The notes beneath the pieces are model-generated. The model saw nothing but the letters and a program-made list of their open reading frames with translations, had not been told where the DNA came from and did no database searches. Positions 8,713-16,734 of a stretch of DNA of 46,347 bases are shown in pieces; the first letter of the stretch is position 1; each line of letters begins with the position of its first letter. Made by a program: the position numbers and the translations under genes. Location: contig RRZV01000065.1 of assembly GCA_003931895.1 (NCBI GenBank), positions 1 through 46,347 on the forward strand, in the 5' to 3' direction. Source of the stretch: Mesohalobacter salilacus. GTDB taxonomy: Bacteria > Bacteroidota > Bacteroidia > Flavobacteriales > Flavobacteriaceae.

Positions 8713-9138
8713 ATGAAAAAAGAAGTTAACATCTCTAAAACCCAAAATATTTTTAAGATATTATTAGCTATCTTCATGATCTATGCTGGATTTAGTCATC
8801 TTACTTTTAATAGTGTCGATTTCCAGGCTCAAGTTCCGGATTGGGTTCCAATGAGCAAAGATTTAGTGGTGGTATTATCTGGTATTGTTGAAATATCATT
8901 AGGACTCATTTTACTCTTCTGGGAAAAGCAACGCGTGAATATTGGGTGGGGTTTAGCCCTGTTCTTTATCTTGGTTTTTCCAGGCAATGTAGCCCAATAC
9001 CTTGATGAGAAAGATGCTTTTGGAGTTTTAAACTTTGATACTGCCAGACTAATAAGACTTTTCTTTCAGCCGGTTCTTATCGTTTGGGCGCTTTGGTCGT
9101 CCGGTGCATGGCAGGCATGGAGAAAATCTAGTCAATAA
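8713..9138 (+). CDS. DoxX-like membrane protein
   Basis: A 141-residue integral membrane protein resembling the DoxX/COG4270 group. Helices lie at about 13-30, 47-68 (VVVLSGIVEISLGLILLFW), 75-92 (IGWGLALFFILVFPGNVAQY) and 108-130. The conserved features are the early Y-A-G-F-S-H-L motif and the F-P-G-N-V-A-Q-Y segment. DoxX-like proteins are linked to redox or thiol stress in other bacteria, but the function here is unproven. It is 23 bp upstream of an NAD(P)-binding protein gene, which suggests co-transcription and a redox role. Confidence 0.8.
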   Translation: MKKEVNISKTQNIFKILLAIFMIYAGFSHLTFNSVDFQAQVPDWVPMSKDLVVVLSGIVEISLGLILLFWEKQRVNIGWGLALFFILVFPGNVAQYLDEKDAFGVLNFDTARLIRLFFQPVLIVWALWSSGAWQAWRKSSQ

Positions 9139-9161
9139 ATAATAAACATAATAAAAAAACA

Positions 9162-9797
9162 ATGCGTAAAAGAAAAAAAGTATTAGTAGCTGGTGCTAAC
9201 GGAACCACTGGGAAAATTATCATCGATTTATTAAAAGAATCGGAAGTGCACCAACCAATAGCGATGGTCAGAAAGCAAAATCAAAAAGATCATATTGAAA
9301 AGCAAGGCGTAACTACTGTACTTGCTGATTTAGAAAAAGATTTAAGCCAGGCTGTAAAAGATACAGATAAAGTAATTTTTGCAGCTGGATCTAAAGGTAA
9401 AAATATAATAGATGTAGATCAGGAAGGAGCAAAAAATCTAATAGATGCTACTAAGGAGGCAGGTCTCGAGAAGTTTGTGATGTTAAGTACTATGGGAGCA
9501 GAGAATCCAGCTAAAGGTGGTGATCTCAAAGATTATTTAAGAGCAAAGCAAAATGCAGATGATTATCTAAAAGCCAGCGGTTTGAACCATAGCATTGTTA
9601 GACCTGGTCGATTAACAGACGAGGATGGAACAGATAAAATACAAATCAATAAGAAACTAGGAGTTCAAGGAAGCATTTCAAGAACAGATGTCGCTAGAAC
9701 ATTAGTTGAAGCTTTGGATGATGATATCGTTCAAAATGGAGTATTTGAAATTACTGCTGGCAATAAGACTATTAAAAAAGCAGTTCGTTCTGTTTAA
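9162..9797 (+). CDS. Atypical short-chain dehydrogenase-like NAD(P)-binding protein
   Basis: 211 residues with one Rossmann fold. The dinucleotide-binding glycine motif is G-A-N-G-T-T-G (11-17). Further landmarks are the Asp of VLADLEKD, FAAGSKGKN, the MLSTMGAENP segment replacing the classical catalytic Ser-Tyr-Lys region, and RPGRLTDEDG. This matches the NAD(P)H-binding atypical SDRs (YwnB/YhfK-like), which act as NmrA-like sensors or reductases. Substrate is unknown. It lies between the DoxX gene (23 bp upstream) and an MDR oxidoreductase gene (60 bp downstream) on the same strand, probably one redox-related transcription unit. Confidence 0.88.
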   Translation: MRKRKKVLVAGANGTTGKIIIDLLKESEVHQPIAMVRKQNQKDHIEKQGVTTVLADLEKDLSQAVKDTDKVIFAAGSKGKNIIDVDQEGAKNLIDATKEAGLEKFVMLSTMGAENPAKGGDLKDYLRAKQNADDYLKASGLNHSIVRPGRLTDEDGTDKIQINKKLGVQGSISRTDVARTLVEALDDDIVQNGVFEITAGNKTIKKAVRSV

Positions 9798-9857
9798 AAA
9801 TTGTATATTAAAATAACATGTTTATAATTTCATTTTTACTTAAAAAAGAATAAAACT

Positions 9858-10862
9858 ATGAATACAACAAAAACTATCAATTTAAAGAATAGACCCGAAG
9901 GAAAACCTGAGTTAACAGACTTTGAATTCACTACTTCAGAAATCCCTGGACTACTGGAAGGCGAAGTTTTACTTTCTACAAAATTTGTTTCAGTAGATCC
10001 TTATTTAAGAGGTAGAATGAGCGATGCCCCATCCTATATTGAGCCCTTTAAACTCAATAAGCCAATTGTATCTGGCATTGTAGCCGAAGTTTTAGAATCA
10101 AAGCATTCTAAATTCAACAAAGGAAATCATGTCTCCGGGATGTTGCAGTGGAAAGAAACACAAGTAGCAAAAGCCGATAGTCTTATTAAGGTAGATCCTG
10201 GTAAAGCTCCACTTTCAGCATATCTAGGGATTTTAGGTATGACTGGGCTTACGGCGTATCTGGGACTAACGGAAATAGGTAAACCGAAAAAAGGAGAGAC
10301 TCTGCTTGTCTCTGGTGCAGCGGGAGCTGTGGGAAGCGTAGTCGGGCAAATAGGTAAGATAAAAGGCTTACAAGTCTTAGGTATTGCGGGAACAGATGAA
10401 AAAATAGAAATCCTAAAATCTGAATTTGGTTTTGATGAAGGCATCAATTACAACACCACCGAAAATATGTCCGAAGCCATTGCTAAAGCATGTCCTGAAG
10501 GGGTAGATGTATATTTTGATAATGTTGGTGGCGAAATCTCAGATGCTGTTTTTACCCACATTAATAAAGGGGCGCGGATTATTATCTGCGGACAAATAGC
10601 ACTATACAATAAAACGGAAACGCCACTTGGACCTCGTCCACAGCCCATTATTTTAAAGAAAAGTGCTTTAATGCAAGGCTTTATTGTAGGTGATTATTCC
10701 TCTCGATTTTCTGAAGCAGTCAAGCAACTTGCAAAATGGCTTGAAGAAGACAAATTAACATATAATGAAACCATTATCAAGGGCTTTGACAACATTCCTG
10801 AAGCCTTTATTGGTCTATTTGATGGTAAAAACAAAGGAAAAATGCTTGTTGAAATAGAGTAA
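9858..10862 (+). CDS. Zinc-free medium-chain NADP-dependent oxidoreductase (CurA/leukotriene B4 dehydrogenase-like)
   Basis: A 334-residue member of the MDR superfamily that reduces alpha,beta-unsaturated ketones or quinones with NADPH. The N-terminal GroES-like domain carries VDPYLRGRM (47-55), diagnostic for the prostaglandin/leukotriene reductase branch, and lacks zinc ligands. The Rossmann domain has AAGAVG (154-159), and YFDNVGG follows at about 219-225. Length matches E. coli CurA (about 345). The last of three closely spaced redox genes; the next gene starts 162 bp downstream. Likely role is detoxification of reactive carbonyls; the physiological substrate is not known. Confidence 0.93.
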   Translation: MNTTKTINLKNRPEGKPELTDFEFTTSEIPGLLEGEVLLSTKFVSVDPYLRGRMSDAPSYIEPFKLNKPIVSGIVAEVLESKHSKFNKGNHVSGMLQWKETQVAKADSLIKVDPGKAPLSAYLGILGMTGLTAYLGLTEIGKPKKGETLLVSGAAGAVGSVVGQIGKIKGLQVLGIAGTDEKIEILKSEFGFDEGINYNTTENMSEAIAKACPEGVDVYFDNVGGEISDAVFTHINKGARIIICGQIALYNKTETPLGPRPQPIILKKSALMQGFIVGDYSSRFSEAVKQLAKWLEEDKLTYNETIIKGFDNIPEAFIGLFDGKNKGKMLVEIE

Positions 10863-11024
10863 TTTTTTGGCTTTATTAAAAACAGATAGGCAAAAATCAA
10901 TAAAATAGACTTTAAAGCCATATATGCTTTTGCTGAGCATAAAAAAACAGCACCAATCTGCTTAACAAAGGTTTTTCTGCTTTTTAGAGTAGAAAAAAAT
11001 AATAACTTTTAAAAATAAAATAAA

Positions 11025-11339
11025 ATGAAAATTCAATTTAATTCAGATAAAAATGTAAGTATAGGCGAAGATCAAATAGATTATTTTACGCCTTTAATCA
11101 CAGAAAAAATTGGTCGGTTCAGTGCTCAGATATCCCGTTTAGAAATTCACCTGTCTGACGAAAATGCCAGTAAAGATGCACTTAACGATAAGCGATGTAT
11201 GATTGAAGCTCGTCTTGAAGGCATGCAACCCATTGCTGTAACAGAACAAGCCAATACTCCCGAACAGGCCATTTTTGGTGCAATTGATAAACTTAATGCT
11301 TCTCTGAGAACTATTACCGGACGTATAAAGGATCATTAA
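11025..11339 (+). CDS. HPF/RaiA-like ribosome-associated protein
   Basis: 104 residues. The pattern fits the small ribosome hibernation/S30AE domain: a first strand MKIQFNSDKNV, the Y-F-x-P-L-I-x-E-K-I-G-R-F helix, RLEIHLSDENA, then CMIEARLEGMQPIAV and a C-terminal helix AIDKLNASLRTITGR. Such proteins bind the 30S decoding region and inactivate ribosomes in stationary phase. The charged positions of classical HPF are only partly kept, so it may be a divergent HPF paralogue that binds ribosomes in stress. It follows oxidoreductase genes on the same strand and is followed by degenerate DNA. Confidence 0.75.
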   Translation: MKIQFNSDKNVSIGEDQIDYFTPLITEKIGRFSAQISRLEIHLSDENASKDALNDKRCMIEARLEGMQPIAVTEQANTPEQAIFGAIDKLNASLRTITGRIKDH

Positions 11340-11348
11340 GAACCAAGT

Positions 11349-11480
11349 CTAAATAGAGACTTCATCATATCCACTTTTAATGAGGCTAGAAATGATTTTA
11401 AACCTCATGTTCGCCTTAATAACATTGCTGGAATGTGCGCGGGATAACGATTGATGCTCCATTGTGAAGTGAATGTGATT
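11349..11480 (-). pseudogene. Decayed copy of a cupin gene 3' end
   Basis: The minus-strand sequence ends FKIIS-x-LIKSGYDEVSI-stop, almost identical to the C-terminus of the intact cupin gene at 14106-14543, and nucleotide identity is high over about 130 bp. Further upstream it has stops and frameshifts in what would be IIIPAHSSNIIKA. It is a partial duplication left 2.6 kb from the intact gene, with the same orientation. Confidence 0.8.
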
Positions 11481-11566
11481 TCTTGAGTATTGTTAAAAAT
11501 AATTTTTAATGTAACCGTAATTGGTAATGCCACATTCATACCAGTGAATCCCGAAGCATCGAAAAA

Positions 11567-11770
11567 CTATAAACGATAGTATACAGTTAACGTATTAATA
11601 ATAACTCTAGAACCAGCTATTTTTGGCAAAATGAAATTGCCTTCTAAAAATTGTATAAAACCAAATGTGGTAATAACAACAAAAGCATAACTAGCACTAT
11701 CTTTTGCAGTCAGAGCAATTATTACTGAAATAAGAGAGCCAATAATAATCCGTACCCAGGGAATAAACAA
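11567..11770 (-). pseudogene. Fragment of an AI-2E family transporter
   Basis: A 67-codon minus-strand frame whose translation contains IIIGSLISVIIALTAKDSA and FIQFLEGNFILPKIAGSRV, matching the late membrane region of AI-2E/PerM family transporters (normally about 350 residues). The N-terminal two thirds and the last helices are missing. No other part of the transporter is visible nearby, so this is a gene remnant. The ORF may be translatable but would not make a functional transporter. Confidence 0.75.
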
Positions 11771-11834
11771 TAAAAGGTCGAAGAGAGTTTAATTTACACT
11801 TCCGTTAACACCCACCTATTATAAATGAATTGCA

Positions 11835-12212
11835 TTAATTGCGGGCAGTATATCTTCTTTTACAATACTTAAATAATTTTTGTAGCTTCATGAAAATAGT
11901 TGTCACGCCATTAAATGAACTTATATCTCTGATTTTTGATGTTTCAATGGCTTTAAAACGATCAAATAATTCTTGATTTCCTAAACCTATTATTGAAAGT
12001 CGCTTTAGTCTTATAATTGATTCATTATGTAATTTGGCAATGGCATTGACACCGGCACTATCAATCTTTTCTAAATTAACAATGCTTAAAATAAGATCAC
12101 TTTTAGTATTGAAAATATTTTGAAATTTATTTTGGAATACATGCACATTTAATTTATTAAGTGAACCCTCTAAATCATATACATTATTGCTTTTTTTAAT
12201 TATAAGTGTCAT
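11835..12212 (-). CDS. STAS-domain protein (anti-sigma factor antagonist-like)
   Basis: 125 residues with one STAS fold: strand LIIKKSNNVYDLEGSLN, helix HVFQNKFQNIF, strand DLILSIVNLEKIDSAGVNAIAKLH and strand LSIIGLGNQELFDRFKAIE. In SpoIIAA/RsbV-type proteins the phosphorylated serine sits in D-S-x-G; here the motif is I-D-S-A-G-V at about residues 51-56, so the Ser is kept. That suggests regulation by a serine kinase in a partner-switching system, but no kinase or anti-sigma factor gene lies in the window. Many flavobacterial stress clusters hold such solitary STAS genes. Confidence 0.8.
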   Translation of the reverse strand: MTLIIKKSNNVYDLEGSLNKLNVHVFQNKFQNIFNTKSDLILSIVNLEKIDSAGVNAIAKLHNESIIRLKRLSIIGLGNQELFDRFKAIETSKIRDISSFNGVTTIFMKLQKLFKYCKRRYTARN

Positions 12213-12403
12213 GGTGATATTTTTATGGTTTCTTGTGATTCAGTTTTCTTTCTCAAATATTTTATTGACGGCATTGTATTTTCATAGGTCAAATGAAATT
12301 TTTCTGGCTTGAAAAATTGTTAATACTACAGGGATTACAGTTATGACTAATAAGTTATTCATTAAGCATTCAAAATTGAATTCTATAAAACCAATTACTC
12401 GAG

Positions 12404-12619
12404 CTATTTTTTTCTGTTGATGGCTAAAATTGCAATTCCACCAACCAGCAGTATTACACCAACAATTGGTGACCATTGTACGGGATTATTTTTTTCAACA
12501 ATCATTTCCAAAGGACCAATGTCAACTACTTTTTCTTTGGTGACGTAATTGAACCCCGTATATATTATCATTAGTATTCCTATTATGAGAATTCCGATTC
12601 CTACATATTTTGTTTTCAT
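12404..12619 (-). CDS. Small two-helix membrane protein
   Basis: 71 residues: a short basic start (MKTK), a first membrane helix YVGIGILIIGILMIIYTGF (5-23), a polar stretch with KEKVVDIGPLEMIVEKNNPVQW, and a second helix IVGVILLVGGIAILAI ending in RKK. The motif NYVTxEKVVDIGP is common to small uncharacterised membrane proteins found in Bacteroidota and other bacteria near stress genes. No function is known. It lies between the STAS and OmpA lipoprotein genes on the same strand. The overlapping frame 12282-12476 is not coding. Confidence 0.8.
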   Translation of the reverse strand: MKTKYVGIGILIIGILMIIYTGFNYVTKEKVVDIGPLEMIVEKNNPVQWSPIVGVILLVGGIAILAINRKK

Positions 12620-12731
12620 TATTTTATGTTTTTAAATTAATCTGAATCCTATTTGTAATTAACTCGATAATTATAATCCATCAATTAGGCAGTACAACTA
12701 CCTTTGATTGTTAACTATTTATGAAGAACAA

Positions 12732-13436
12732 TTAATATCCAGCTTGGTTTTGAGCATCATCAATCATTGTCTGATTAGGTAAAATAGCCACATTTACTCT
12801 CCTGTTTTGAGCACGACCAGTAGCTGTTGAGTTGTTATGCATTGGCTGAGATTCACCAAACCAATTGGTTGTGAAACGTTCAGAACTTAATCCTTTACTT
12901 GTTAAAAAATTAGTTACAGCGTATGCTCTATTTTTTGAAAGTATCATATTATAATCTTCAGAACCAACACTATCTGTATGTCCAACAACAAGAATATTAG
13001 TGTCTTGAAATTCTTTAAAAACACTGGCTAATTTATTTAGTGCTTCTTGTGATATGCTATTGATATTGTACTTTTCAGTATCAAAATAAACACCGCTATT
13101 TTCGTCAAAAGTGACAACAATGCCATCGTCTATACGTTCAACTTTTGCACCTGGAATTTCTTCTTCAATTTTTTGTGCTTGCTTGTCCATTTTGTTTCCA
13201 ATGAGTACACCTGCAGTTCCTCCAACAACTCCACCAATGACAGCACCTAATTCTCCATTTCCGCCTTCCCCAACATTATTTCCTATAATAGCGCCTAAAA
13301 TAGCACCTCCTGTGGCACCAATGACGGTTCCTTTTTGTTTGTTGTTTGCATTATCGACAGCCTTACAGCTAGTAATGCCCAAGGTAATGCCAAGCGCTAA
13401 TATTAGAATTCCTAATTTGTTTAGTATTGTTTTCAT
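12732..13436 (-). CDS. OmpA-family lipoprotein with glycine-zipper segment
   Basis: A 234-residue outer-membrane lipoprotein. The signal peptide ends in the lipobox GITSC (Cys24). Residues 37-82 form a glycine-zipper region (GTVIGATGGAILGAIIG..GGVVGGTAGVLIG) that can associate with membrane. From about 112 comes an OmpA_C peptidoglycan-binding domain with GHTDSVGS (152-159), SKNRAYAV (167-174) and the closing TGRAQNRRVNVAI. It links outer membrane to peptidoglycan, like YiaD or Pal-type proteins. On the same strand as the neighbouring small envelope genes, so it probably belongs to an envelope-stress set. Confidence 0.93.
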   Translation of the reverse strand: MKTILNKLGILILALGITLGITSCKAVDNANNKQKGTVIGATGGAILGAIIGNNVGEGGNGELGAVIGGVVGGTAGVLIGNKMDKQAQKIEEEIPGAKVERIDDGIVVTFDENSGVYFDTEKYNINSISQEALNKLASVFKEFQDTNILVVGHTDSVGSEDYNMILSKNRAYAVTNFLTSKGLSSERFTTNWFGESQPMHNNSTATGRAQNRRVNVAILPNQTMIDDAQNQAGY

Positions 13437-13529
13437 GTATTTATATTTAATGTTTTATAATGAACACATGCTGTTCGCAAATAACCATTCTTTTGGGTGA
13501 TCATAGTTTTAGCATGCTCGATTAATGAT

Positions 13530-14000
13530 TTAAAGTTTTGTAAAATTCATATGTATTAAAAAAGGTAATCCGTCTGCTGATACCGTTTGTTCCCATTGCA
13601 TATCTGTTTCAGATAGTGATGATAATTTTAGTCTAAAACCTTGATTGTTTTCAGATTGATTTTTTTCGTCAGTAGGTTTTAATAAAAAGTCATAATACCC
13701 ATTTTCGGCGTTTACTTCTTTAATGGTAAATGCAAAGTTTCTAAGACCTGTAGAACACGAAGACTCATTGATAGTGTAAGTTCCAGTATTGTTATTCGGA
13801 ATAAACGTCCAAGTACTTCCTTCAAAGCAATCTTTCGAGGTGTCGTTAAGCAATGTGACATTGTATTTTCCGGTTTTACTGTAGGTTATTGTAGTTAATG
13901 TCCAATCTCCTTTAATTGCTTTTTTGGAATCTCTTACGGTTTTTGAGGAACCACAACTTAAAATAAGAATTGTCAGACATATTAAAATTATTTTTTTCAT
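13530..14000 (-). CDS. Lipocalin-like lipoprotein
   Basis: 156 residues with a signal peptide ending in ILSC (lipid-anchored Cys16). The mature part begins KAIKGDWTLTTITY, then STWTFIPNNNTGTYTINESSC and a series of alternating beta strands to MQWEQTVSADGLPFLIHMNFTKL. This is the layout of the small lipocalin-like domain proteins of Bacteroidota, which have a short barrel with a conserved G-x-W near the start. Ligand unknown. The upstream region (14025-14036) shares a 12-bp word with the region upstream of the lmo0937-type gene, a possible common promoter element. Confidence 0.82.
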   Translation of the reverse strand: MKKIILICLTILILSCGSSKTVRDSKKAIKGDWTLTTITYSKTGKYNVTLLNDTSKDCFEGSTWTFIPNNNTGTYTINESSCSTGLRNFAFTIKEVNAENGYYDFLLKPTDEKNQSENNQGFRLKLSSLSETDMQWEQTVSADGLPFLIHMNFTKL

Positions 14001-14105
14001 AATGAGTAGGTGTTGTTTTGCTTTACAAAGGTGAGTCTGTTTTTGATCTTTTCGTTTTGATTACTTATGGTCTAAATTCTTTATTGTATTATACGTTGTA
14101 TAATG

Positions 14106-14543
14106 TTAAATAGAGACTTCATCATATCCACTTTTAATGACGGTAGAAATGATTTTAAATCTCGTATTCGCCTTTATAATATTGCTGGAATGAGCGGGTA
14201 TAATAATTGATTCTCCTGTGTTGAGTATATGCGATTGTCCGTTTATAACAATTTCAGCTTTCCCATCAATGACTTGAATAAAAGTGTCGAAAGGAGACGT
14301 TTTTTCAGTTAGTGCTTCCCCCGAATCAAACGAGGATACGGTCACATTTCCAGTGGTTTTTTTAATAATGGTCTTGATGACAACCGAATTTGGGATATAC
14401 TCAATAATCTCTAAAATGATAAAGGTTGCATTCTTTTCTTGTTCTAAACTTTTTGTATTTAAGCTTGGAGCTAGTTTATCTTTCAACATTTTTGATATAT
14501 CTGATTTATCTGATTTGGCATTGGCTTTTTTTTCTTTCGACAT
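14106..14543 (-). CDS. Cupin-domain protein
   Basis: 145 residues. The first 30 are lysine- and serine-rich and probably disordered. The cupin barrel covers about 55-140: PFDTFIQVIDGKAEIVINGQ is motif 1 and LNTGESIIIPAHSSNIIKA is motif 2, but the metal-binding histidines of motif 1 are mostly lost, so an enzyme role is doubtful. Small cupins of this kind are frequent in bacterial stress clusters. The gene's 3' end is duplicated, in decayed form, at 11349-11480. It lies 105 bp upstream of the lipocalin gene on the same strand. Confidence 0.85.
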   Translation of the reverse strand: MSKEKKANAKSDKSDISKMLKDKLAPSLNTKSLEQEKNATFIILEIIEYIPNSVVIKTIIKKTTGNVTVSSFDSGEALTEKTSPFDTFIQVIDGKAEIVINGQSHILNTGESIIIPAHSSNIIKANTRFKIISTVIKSGYDEVSI

Positions 14544-14748
14544 AATCTTTAATATTTTAAATTATTAACTATTAGCATACTAACTAAAGTGCAGTGGTTT
14601 ATTTGATTAGACAAATACAATATTATGACGAATCAAAATTTTCTGATAAAATAAAAGCAGACTTTTGTCTGCATTTATTGCCTAATGATGATATTTATAT
14701 AGGATTTTCACTAACTATTTTTAGCAGTTAATGTAGTGTTTGTTTAAT

Positions 14749-15240
14749 TTAAAACTGATACCTGATCCCGAAGGCAATGTCAAAATCTAAATCATTGTTA
14801 TCATAAGCTTTATCACCAAAACCTAATTCTGGTCTAAAGTCTAAAGAGATTAGTAGAGGAAAATCAAAATTGTATTCAATACCAATATCTCCAGCGGCAA
14901 ACACAAAAGTATCGTTGGAATCATTTCTATTATTATCATTAAAGTCATAAGACCCTAAGCCACCACCTACACCGGCATACCAGTTAAAACCCGCTTCTAT
15001 ATTCCAAACCCATTAGTATATACCAGCCAGCTTAAACCCGTCATAATTTTTGCCATCTCTCCAACCTAGGTCCAACTCTAATCTGTTGTTTTCACCTAAA
15101 CCTCTTTGATAGGATATTTCTGTTCCAAACCCATCGCTATCTCCTATTCTTAAACCTATGGCATTTTTTGAAATATTTTGAGCTTCCACTGTAAACCCGA
15201 ATAGCAACATTATTATGCTTGCAATTATTGTATTTTTCAT
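14749..15240 (-). pseudogene. Outer-membrane beta-barrel protein with one nonsense codon
   Basis: The first 75 codons encode a signal peptide ending at VEAQ and strands such as GLRIGDSDGFGTEISYQRGLG. A TAA at 15013-15015 then interrupts the frame. Directly after it the same frame continues with WVWNIEAGFNWYAGVGGGLG, FAAGDIGIEYNF and LDFRPELGFGD, and ends with IAFGIRYQF-stop, the aromatic C-terminus expected of a barrel. With the stop read as a residue (CAA to TAA is the simplest change) the protein is 163 residues, a normal length for small flavobacterial barrels. Either a recent mutation or a sequencing error. Confidence 0.9.
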
Positions 15241-15261
15241 GTTCTTAGTTTTTATCTATAA

Positions 15262-15921
15262 TTAATGTTTTGCTTTCGCATTTTCTTCTGATTTTGCGCC
15301 CATTCTATTTAAAGTGTACATGGGTGCAAATTTTAATTTTAATCCCGCAATACTCCTGTTATCAGAACCTGTAAGACCTTCATTTTCAACTGTGTTTTTT
15401 CTTGTATCTATAGCCTCGTACAATAATTTAATTTCATCCCAATCTTCTCTGGAATAAGTGTCTTTATTAGTTACAACGGTATCTACAAAGTTTTGGTAAA
15501 CACTTAAGATATTGTCTTTGTTTATCCATGTAAACTTCATGTCATCATCTAAATAGTTTTCCCCTAAAAGAGACATTCTAAAGGTGTTTTTTTGTTTTTG
15601 AATGTCTTGACGTTTGTTTTCAGCTAGCTCTATTTTAAAGTCTTCAAATTTTTGAGTGGCTTCATCTATTTCATTACTTAGGTCTGCACTTGCCTTCATG
15701 TCTATTATGTTTGCTTTGGCAGTTGCTTTATTACTGTTGTAAGCCTTTTCAATATTCTCCCAATTAGAGTTGGCTTTTGCAAGTTCTAACCTTGATATAG
15801 AATCTACGTAGGTTGTGTAATCTTCTACGTTTTGTTTGGCGGCATCCATTTTTGGATCATTACAGGATGTAAAAACCAAGCATACTGTGCATAGCAGGAT
15901 TGTAAATTTTATTGATTTCAT
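15262..15921 (-). CDS. Predicted lipoprotein, coiled-coil, unknown function
   Basis: 219 residues. The signal peptide has the lipobox CLVFTSC (Cys20). Residues 25-110 are helical and rich in K, E and A (NVEDYTTYVDSISRLELAKANSNWENIEKAY), suggesting coiled coil. The second half has WINKDNILSVYQNFVDTVVTNKDTYSREDWDEIKLLYEAIDTRKN. It resembles an uncharacterised Flavobacteriaceae family (possibly DUF6565), often near YtxH and lmo0937-type genes, as here. It may sit at the inner face of the outer membrane. It ends 22 bp after the start of the barrel gene region, so the two may be co-transcribed. Confidence 0.7.
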   Translation of the reverse strand: MKSIKFTILLCTVCLVFTSCNDPKMDAAKQNVEDYTTYVDSISRLELAKANSNWENIEKAYNSNKATAKANIIDMKASADLSNEIDEATQKFEDFKIELAENKRQDIQKQKNTFRMSLLGENYLDDDMKFTWINKDNILSVYQNFVDTVVTNKDTYSREDWDEIKLLYEAIDTRKNTVENEGLTGSDNRSIAGLKLKFAPMYTLNRMGAKSEENAKAKH

Positions 15922-16119
15922 AATTTTACTTTTTTTAAATTATTTTTTTGATACTATTCGATTAGAACTGTAATGATGACTAGTTGCGATTTTGAACTGA
16001 AATGTTACCATGAGCCTTTCGGCTTTATTTCGACTTGACTCAATAAGCAGGTGAAGACAGGCTTTTGTCGAATGGTCTATATTTCACTTCGACAGCGCTA
16101 AGTCTGAGATGTCTACTTT

Positions 16120-16347
16120 CTATTTGTGTAGCATTTCTTTACCCTGACGTTTTAAAGTGTCGTATTTTTCTGAAGCTGTATCTAAAAGATCATCAAAACC
16201 CTCCGTTAGTTTGTCTTTAGTTTCCTTTGTTTTTGATACTATTTTCTTTCTTGTTTTTGACCCTTTATCTGGAGCCAATAAAACACCTATTGTTGCACCT
16301 ATGGCTAAACCGCCAAGTAGACCTGATAATATGTTACTTAATTTCAT
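16120..16347 (-). CDS. YtxH-domain protein
   Basis: 75 residues. Near the N-terminus a glycine-rich membrane helix LSGLLGGLAIGATIGVLLAPDKG (7-29) is followed by the basic turn SKTRKKI and a long amphipathic helix (KTKETKDKLTEGFDDLLDTASEKYDTLKRQGKEML). The A-P-x-x-G-x-x-x-R-x-x-I signature is diagnostic of YtxH, a stress-induced family in Bacillus and Bacteroidota. Function is unknown; it is thought to be membrane-bound. It is next to the lmo0937-type gene on the same strand with 41 bp between. Confidence 0.88.
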   Translation of the reverse strand: MKLSNILSGLLGGLAIGATIGVLLAPDKGSKTRKKIVSKTKETKDKLTEGFDDLLDTASEKYDTLKRQGKEMLHK

Positions 16348-16388
16348 TTCTTTTTATGTTATTAATTGTTTATTAATCTCTTTTGTTG

Positions 16389-16541
16389 CTAAATTCTTTT
16401 TCCGCCTATTAGTCTAAACAGAACTGCTATAGCGGCTATGACTAATAATATGTGTATTAATCCGCCTGCGCTATAGACGAAAAAACCAAATACCCAACCT
16501 ATGACAAGAATAACAGCGACGATGTATAATAAATCTCTCAT
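16389..16541 (-). CDS. lmo0937-type 50-residue membrane peptide
   Basis: Too short for most gene callers. The minus-strand frame from ATG at 16541 to TAG at 16389 gives 50 residues: MRDLLYIVAVILVIGWVFGF, then FVYSAGGLIHILLVIAAIAV and a basic tail RLIGGKRI. Two membrane helices separated by the S-A-G-G motif match the lmo0937 family of small membrane proteins. Its function is unknown; the family occurs widely in stress and phage-shock-like contexts. It is followed on the same strand by YtxH and the lipoprotein gene. A CACCTTTG element on the minus strand lies upstream, at 16684-16677. Confidence 0.88.
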   Translation of the reverse strand: MRDLLYIVAVILVIGWVFGFFVYSAGGLIHILLVIAAIAVLFRLIGGKRI

Positions 16542-16734
16542 TTTTATTTTTTTTAAATTGTTAAATTATTAGCCCGGCTAATTAGTAGAGGTCATGAAAT
16601 AAAATTTGAAGGCTTTTGCTTTTTATTGTCAAAGGCTTTTTTCGTTTGGAATTGTCCTGACTAAACAGCTTACAACAAAGGTGAGTAATTAAATAGCTAA
16701 TTAGTTATATAGTAATAATGTAGGTTTACATATT

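Noticed and set aside
12282-12476. Minus-strand 64-codon ORF
   Set aside because: It overlaps the coding frame of the better supported two-helix membrane protein (12404-12619) and has no coding pattern of its own.
16021-16110. GAGCCTTTCGGCTTT and CACTTCGACAGCGCTAAGTCTGAG words as functional elements
   Set aside because: Short and imperfect; the second only loosely resembles the inserted word at 39399, so no separate feature is claimed.
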